In this document: in pieces, positions 5,948 through 9,618 of the stretch
Position numbering within the stretch: the first letter of the stretch is position 1
Layout of the letters: each line of letters begins with the position of its first letter
Source: an uncultured Clostridia bacterium
Lineage (GTDB): Bacteria; Bacillota; Clostridia; Oscillospirales; Ruminococcaceae
Assembly (NCBI GenBank): GCA_947624425.1
Contig: CANQKG010000041.1
Location: forward strand, 1 to 9,618
DNA: 9,618 nucleotides
Direction: 5' to 3'
The notes under the pieces: model-generated
Database searches by the model: none
Seen by the model: only the letters and a program-made list of their open reading frames with translations
Told to the model about the DNA's origin: nothing
Made by a program: the position numbers and the translations under genes

Positions 5948-6590
5948 CTTGGCTCTCCTTTTCCTGCGTATCCAGCAGCCGTTCCAATTCCGCGACCCGC
6001 CGTTTGAGGCGGATGAGCTCCTGCGCGAGCGGATCGGACACATGCACCTGATCCAGTATATCCACCCTCTGCCCGTCCCTGCGGGCGATCCGCGCCGGCA
6101 CACCGACCGCCGTGGAATCGGGCGGCACGGTATCCAGCACCACCGCACCGGCGGCGATCCGGGCGTTATCCCCCACCGTAAAGGGGCCTAAAATCTTCGC
6201 GCCGCTGCCCACCATGACGTTATTTCCCAGGGTGGGGTGGCGCTTTCCCTTTTCCTTTCCGGTGCCGCCCAGCGTGACCCCCTGATAAATGGTGCAGTTG
6301 TCCCCGATCACGGCGGTTTCGCCGATCACCACGCCGCTGCCGTGGTCGATCAAAAGCCCTCTGCCGATCTCGGCGCCGGGATGAATCTCCACGCCGGTCA
6401 AAAAACGGGCAAGCTGGGAAATAAATCTTGCCAAGAAAAACAGGTGATGCCGGAACAGAAAATGGGAAAACCGGTACCACAGCACGGCATGAAAGCCGGA
6501 ATAAAGCAGAAAAATCTCCAGCCGGCTGCGGGCGGCAGGGTCTCTTTCCTTGATGGCAGTCAAATCTGCCCACAGATTACGAAATATCAT
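5934..6590 (-). CDS. cysE: Serine O-acetyltransferase
   Basis: CysE transfers acetyl from acetyl-CoA to L-serine, giving O-acetylserine, the substrate for cysteine synthase. The 218-residue product is the short Gram-positive/EpsC-like form. It has an N-terminal helical region (1-65) and a left-handed beta-helix of hexapeptide repeats (about 66-165), including IGRGLLIDHGSGVVIGE. Asp82-His83 and His118 (KRHPTLGNN, 116-124) match the catalytic Asp/His positions of the family. GGTGKEKGKRHPTLG is the usual loop. The C terminus (190-210) looks like a short coiled coil. ATG at 6590 follows a strong AGGAGG with about 6-nt spacing. It is the first gene after the Cys T-box and is followed by cysS, so supply and charging of cysteine share one control point. 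A cysteine synthase gene is not in the window. Confidence 0.94.
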   Translation of the reverse strand: MIFRNLWADLTAIKERDPAARSRLEIFLLYSGFHAVLWYRFSHFLFRHHLFFLARFISQLARFLTGVEIHPGAEIGRGLLIDHGSGVVIGETAVIGDNCTIYQGVTLGGTGKEKGKRHPTLGNNVMVGSGAKILGPFTVGDNARIAAGAVVLDTVPPDSTAVGVPARIARRDGQRVDILDQVHVSDPLAQELIRLKRRVAELERLLDTQEKESQDEDL

Positions 6591-6607
6591 AATTTCCTCC
6601 TATCTAT

Positions 6608-6648
6608 AAAAACCGCCCTCGGCAGGAAAAAATCCCGACCGAAGGCGG
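6608..6648 (-). terminator. T-box intrinsic terminator upstream of cysE
   Basis: On the minus strand CCGCCTTCGG (6639-6648) pairs with CCGAGGGCGG (6613-6622), a 10-bp stem with one G-U pair, followed by TTTTTAT. The 5' arm also contains the bases that close the antiterminator (CCGC and CTTCG), so the two structures exclude each other. The 16-nt loop contains a second T6 run. The structure ends about 17 nt before the cysE start and would block read-through when tRNA-Cys is charged. Confidence 0.88.
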
Positions 6649-6832
6649 ATGTCCGCGGTTCCACTTCGATTTGTCACTCGATTTAGCACGGTAACGGCGT
6701 GTCTGCCGCCCCACTCCCGCGGCGCACTTCCCGCGCGGCAAACGCCGTCCGCTTTCAGCCAGCGGCGAACGGTCTCTGCTTCCTTTGCCTCTCGGCACGG
6801 TACTTTTCCGCATTCATTGTGGGGTTAGAATT
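6608..6832 (-). promoter_or_regulatory. tRNA-Cys-responsive T-box leader of cysE-cysS
   Basis: The leader folds by hand as a T-box. Stem I base: GCGG (6808-6811) with CCGC (6719-6722). Specifier loop: AGTA (6801-6804) opposite GAAGTGCG, with specifier UGC (Cys) at 6724-6726. Above it, CCGTGC (6795-6800) pairs with GCGCGG (6731-6736), and GGCAAA (6784-6789) with TTTGCC (6737-6742). The apical stem is CCGTTCGC (6765-6772) with GCGGACGG (6745-6752) and a GCTGGCTGAAA loop. An AGAGA segment lies on the 5' side. A stem III at 6690-6712 follows almost immediately. The conserved T-box sequence AAGTGGAACCGCGG is at 6653-6666. Its UGGA bulge (6660-6663) would pair with UCCA, matching the U73 discriminator of bacterial tRNA-Cys. 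The antiterminator pairs CGAAG with CTTCG and GCGG with CCGC. Uncharged tRNA-Cys should allow read-through into cysE. Confidence 0.93.
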
Positions 6833-6838
6833 TGAGCT

Positions 6839-6867
6839 ATTATAACACAGTAGAAAATGAATTGCAA
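6839..6867 (-). promoter_or_regulatory. Promoter of the cysE-cysS-walJ-rlmH operon
   Basis: On the minus strand a perfect -10 TATAAT (6839-6844), preceded by TGTGT, is 17 nt from a -35-like TTGCAA (6862-6867). Transcription would begin near 6832, just before the first T-box stem. The -35 box lies directly against the gatB stop codon (6868-6870), so there is no room for a gatB terminator ahead of it. Confidence 0.82.
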
Positions 6868-8289
6868 CTATTTGCCGGAACGGATCATCTCGACCATCAG
6901 CGCTTCGGCTTTCTGCGCGTCCGCCTTTCCGCGGGTTTCCCGCATGACCGGCCCGATCAGCGCTTTGATCGCCTTTTCCTTTCCGCCCAAAAAGTCCGCC
7001 ACCGCCTTGGGATTGCCCTCCACCGCCTTTTTGCAGGCGGCTTCCAGCTGCTCGTCGGACAATTCACCCATCGCGCTTTCGTCGATCAGCTCACTCGCAG
7101 GCTTTTTGGTATCCAGCATTCTGTCAAGCGTTTCCTTGGCAAGCTGGTTTTTGATCTTCCCGCTCTCCAATAGCAGCACCAAATCCCGCAGATAATAGGG
7201 GGGAATGGGAATATGGCACGCTTCCTTCTCCGCCTCGGTATCGAGGCGGCGGAACACCTGCCCCAGCATGAAATTGGCGACGGTTTTGGGGTTTTTGACC
7301 CCCTCGATGCTCTGCTCGAAATACGCCGCGATCCGGTGGTATTTGACCAGCAGCATCGCGTCGGTTTCGGACAGCCCGTAGTCGGCGGTGTACCGCTTCA
7401 GCTTCTGGTCGGGCAGCTCGGGCAGGGAGGCTTTGATCTCCTCCACCTGCTTTTGGTCGGTGCGGATGGTCACCAGATCGGGTTCCCGGAAATACCGGTA
7501 GTCGTGGGCGTCCTCCTTCCCGCGCATCGGCTCGGTCATGCCGGTATCGTCGTTGTACCGGCGGGTCTCCTGCACGACCGCTTCCCCCGATTCCACCAGA
7601 TCGACCTGCCGCTCAAACTCGACCGCGACCGCCTTGGCGATATTGGTAAAGGAGTTCATATTCTTGATCTCGGTGCGGGTGCCGAAAGTCTCACTCCCCT
7701 CGGGACGCACCGAGATATTCACATCACAGCGCAGAGAGCCTTCCTGCATCTTGCAGTCGGACACACCGATATACCGCATGATCATCTGCATCTGCTCTAA
7801 ATACTCCCGAATTTCGTCCACGCTTCTGAAATCCGGCTCGGAAACGATCTCGATCAGCGGCACGCCGCCCCGATTGTAATCCACATAAACGTCGCCCCGC
7901 CGATGGATGAGCTTCCCGGCGTCCTCCTCGATATGGATCCGCAGAATACGGATTTTTCTGCCGGAGGAAAGCTCGATATACCCGTTTTGGCAAAGCGGCT
8001 TATCGTACTGGGAAATCTGATACGCCTTGGGCAGATCGGGATAGACATAGTTTTTCCGATCCATCTTCGCCACCGGGCTGATGGTGCAGTGGGTGGCAAG
8101 TCCGGCGCGGATGGCATACTCCACCACCGCGCGGTTGAGCCTGGGCAGTGTGCCGGGCAGCCCGATGCAGACCGGGCAGCAGTTGGTGTTCGGCTCGTTC
8201 CCGAAGCGGGTGGTGCAGCCGCAGAAGATTTTGGTTTTGGTGGAAAGCTCCACATGGGTCTCAAGACCCGAAACAAGTTCGTACTTCAC
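6868..8289 (-). CDS. gatB: Asp-tRNA(Asn)/Glu-tRNA(Gln) amidotransferase subunit B
   Basis: GatB binds the misacylated tRNA and activates the side-chain carboxylate of Asp or Glu with ATP. GatA then supplies ammonia from glutamine to give Asn-tRNA or Gln-tRNA. The 473-residue product has the GatB signatures VSGLETHVEL (6-15), DRKNYVYPDLPKAYQISQYD, HIEEDAGK, DYNRGGVPLIEIVSEPD and GSLRCDVNIS. The CxC...CxxC set (Cys23, Cys25, Cys38, Cys41) suggests the zinc-binding variant. The C terminus (about 325-473) is the YqeY-like tRNA-contacting domain. The start is GTG at 8289, overlapping the gatA TGA as GTGA, with an AAGGGGG site upstream. No terminator separates its stop from the cysE promoter. Confidence 0.96.
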   Translation of the reverse strand: MKYELVSGLETHVELSTKTKIFCGCTTRFGNEPNTNCCPVCIGLPGTLPRLNRAVVEYAIRAGLATHCTISPVAKMDRKNYVYPDLPKAYQISQYDKPLCQNGYIELSSGRKIRILRIHIEEDAGKLIHRRGDVYVDYNRGGVPLIEIVSEPDFRSVDEIREYLEQMQMIMRYIGVSDCKMQEGSLRCDVNISVRPEGSETFGTRTEIKNMNSFTNIAKAVAVEFERQVDLVESGEAVVQETRRYNDDTGMTEPMRGKEDAHDYRYFREPDLVTIRTDQKQVEEIKASLPELPDQKLKRYTADYGLSETDAMLLVKYHRIAAYFEQSIEGVKNPKTVANFMLGQVFRRLDTEAEKEACHIPIPPYYLRDLVLLLESGKIKNQLAKETLDRMLDTKKPASELIDESAMGELSDEQLEAACKKAVEGNPKAVADFLGGKEKAIKALIGPVMRETRGKADAQKAEALMVEMIRSGK

Positions 8290-9618
8290 TTTGCCGCCCC
8301 CTTGATCAGATAGGCTTCTTTCGTCGCCTGCTCGAAGCCGTATGCCGCATTCAGCAGCCGCCGCTCCGAAAATGCCGGTCCGATCAGCTGCATACCGACC
8401 GGCAGTCCCGCGCCGTCAAAGCCGCAGGGCACCGACACGGCGGGCAGTCCCGCGATATTGATCGGCACGGTGCAGATATCGGTCTGATAGGTCTCCACCG
8501 CGTCCTGCGCGGTAAAGCCGCAGGGGAACGCCGTCATCGGCACGGTAGGCGCCAAAAGCAGATCGCACCGCTCAAACGCCCGTGCAAAATCCCCGATGAT
8601 CCTGCCGCGGAGATTCTGTGCCTTTTTATAATATGCGTCATAGTACCCTGCCGACAACACATAGGTGCCGAGCAGAATACGCCGCTGTACCTCTTTGCCG
8701 AAGCCCTCGCTTCTGGTTTTGCAGATCATCTCATGGGTGCCGAGATAGCCGTCCGCCGTCCGGTAGCCGTACCGGATCGAATCGTACCGTCCCAGATTGG
8801 AGGACGCCTCGGCACAGGCGAGGATATAGTAAACCGGCAGCGCATAGGAAAGAGAGGGCAGCGAAACCGGCACGATCTCGGCGCCGAGCGCACGGTAGGT
8901 TTCGATCGCGTCCCGCACTGCCGACGCCACCTCGTCCCGCACGCCGGTGAAGTATTCCTCACAGACGCCGACCCGCAGCCCGGCAACCGGGTCATGCAGC
9001 CCGTCCGCCGTACTTTCCGGCACCGGCATCGAGGTGGAATCCCGCTCGTCATGACCGGATATCGCGTCATAGACCAGCGCCGCGTCGGTCACATCCCGTG
9101 TGATCGGACCGATCTGGTCAAGGCTGGACGCATAGGCGATCAGCCCGTACCGGGAAACCGCACCGTAAGTAGGCTTCAAGCCCACCAGTCCGCAAAAGCT
9201 CGCCGGTTGGCGGATCGAACCGCCGGTGTCCGAACCGAGCCCGTATGCCGCAAGCCGCCCGCCGACCGCCGAAGCCACGCCGCCCGACGAACCGCCTGCC
9301 ACATGGCCGTGATCGTAGGGATTCTTCGCTCCGCCGAAGCAGGAGGTCTCACAGGAGGAGCCCATAGCAAACTCGTCCATATTGGTTTTGCCGAGCAGCA
9401 CGGCGTTTTGCGCCTTTAACCGCTCCCAGACCGTCGCATCGTAAATGGGACGGTAGCCCGACAATATCTTGGAACAGCAGGTCGTTTCGATCCCGCGGGT
9501 GGAGATGTTGTCCTTGAGGGTCATCGGCACCCCTTCGAGCGTCCCGATTTCCTCTCCCCGCTCCAGTTTTTCGTCCACCCGCTTCGCGGCGGCAAGCGCC
9601 TCATTAGGGCAGAGCTTT
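8286..9618 (-). CDS. gatA: Asp-tRNA(Asn)/Glu-tRNA(Gln) amidotransferase subunit A (5' end cut off)
   Basis: GatA is the amidase-signature subunit that hydrolyses glutamine and passes ammonia to GatB. The frame stays open to the right edge, so about 443 residues are visible and roughly 40 N-terminal residues lie outside. The codons next to the edge read LCPNEALAAAKRVDEKLE, fitting the first GatA helix region, so the GTG at 9576-9578 is an internal valine. The catalytic Ser-cisSer-Lys elements are present: Lys in PMTLKDNIS, the cis-Ser in AGGSSGG and the nucleophile Ser in GSDTGGSIRQPASFCG. SSLDQIGPITR and RRILLGTYVLSAGYYDAYYKKAQ are also typical. The stop TGA (8286-8288) overlaps the gatB GTG start. 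gatC is not visible and would be expected upstream, beyond the window. Confidence 0.96.
   Translation of the reverse strand, partial: KLCPNEALAAAKRVDEKLERGEEIGTLEGVPMTLKDNISTRGIETTCCSKILSGYRPIYDATVWERLKAQNAVLLGKTNMDEFAMGSSCETSCFGGAKNPYDHGHVAGGSSGGVASAVGGRLAAYGLGSDTGGSIRQPASFCGLVGLKPTYGAVSRYGLIAYASSLDQIGPITRDVTDAALVYDAISGHDERDSTSMPVPESTADGLHDPVAGLRVGVCEEYFTGVRDEVASAVRDAIETYRALGAEIVPVSLPSLSYALPVYYILACAEASSNLGRYDSIRYGYRTADGYLGTHEMICKTRSEGFGKEVQRRILLGTYVLSAGYYDAYYKKAQNLRGRIIGDFARAFERCDLLLAPTVPMTAFPCGFTAQDAVETYQTDICTVPINIAGLPAVSVPCGFDGAGLPVGMQLIGPAFSERRLLNAAYGFEQATKEAYLIKGAAK

Noticed and set aside
5948..6148. Upstream extension of cysS to an ATG at 6148
   Set aside because: The extra 67 residues are cysE sequence read in another frame and match no CysRS; the ATG at 5947 has a good ribosome site and the canonical N terminus.
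6724..6727. GUG (Val) as the T-box specifier instead of UGC
   Set aside because: It is one base out of register. UGC agrees with the UGGA-U73 contact and with the cysE-cysS genes downstream.
8148..9419. 423-codon open frame on the plus strand
   Set aside because: It is the antisense shadow of gatA and gatB; its translation is Arg/His-rich with no recognisable family, while the minus frame encodes conserved amidotransferase motifs.
9576..9578. GTG as the start of gatA
   Set aside because: The frame continues upstream to the window edge with typical GatA residues, so the gene is simply cut by the window.
1..9618. Mobile elements, CRISPR arrays, phage or defence genes
   Set aside because: No transposase, integrase, direct-repeat array or defence-type protein was found in either strand; the genes are all conserved housekeeping families.

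Overview
The window is housekeeping sequence from a fairly GC-rich bacterium. The Firmicutes-type gene order rpmH-rnpA-yidD-yidC-jag, a complete tRNA-responsive T-box leader, AGGAGG ribosome binding sites and gatA-gatB point to Clostridia. An Oscillospirales/Ruminococcaceae-like host is my inference from the GC content. Every protein gene I can support lies on the minus strand, so the natural reading direction is from high to low coordinates. I see no mobile element, CRISPR array, defence system or tRNA/rRNA gene, and no clearly new system. The parts most worth a second look are regulatory and organisational.

Reading leftwards from the right edge: gatA (cut by the window edge) and gatB encode two subunits of the Asp-tRNA(Asn)/Glu-tRNA(Gln) amidotransferase and overlap by three bases. 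A sigma-A-type promoter abuts the gatB stop codon and starts a leader of about 240 nt that folds as a T-box. Its specifier is UGC (Cys), and its antiterminator bulge is UGGA, as expected for a tRNA-Cys with U73. It precedes four overlapping genes: cysE (serine O-acetyltransferase), cysS (cysteinyl-tRNA synthetase), a walJ/yycJ-like metallo-beta-lactamase-fold hydrolase and rlmH (23S rRNA methyltransferase, TTG start). Cysteine synthesis, cysteine charging and two genes usually found near the origin would thus share one switch.

Directly after rlmH is a near-consensus promoter (TTGACA, 17 nt, TATACT) for rpmH, followed by a 128-nt gap with three hairpins, then rnpA, yidD, yidC and jag. These encode ribosomal protein L34, the RNase P protein and the membrane-insertion factors YidD and YidC, plus the RNA-binding protein Jag/KhpB. 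No dnaA or oriC-like DnaA-box cluster lies beside rpmH.

The first 223 bases carry no recognisable gene. They hold nested hairpins, and a plus-strand-oriented intrinsic terminator whose T tract overlaps the jag stop codon. This suggests a convergent transcript arriving from the left. I did not find mnmE, the usual next gene after jag.
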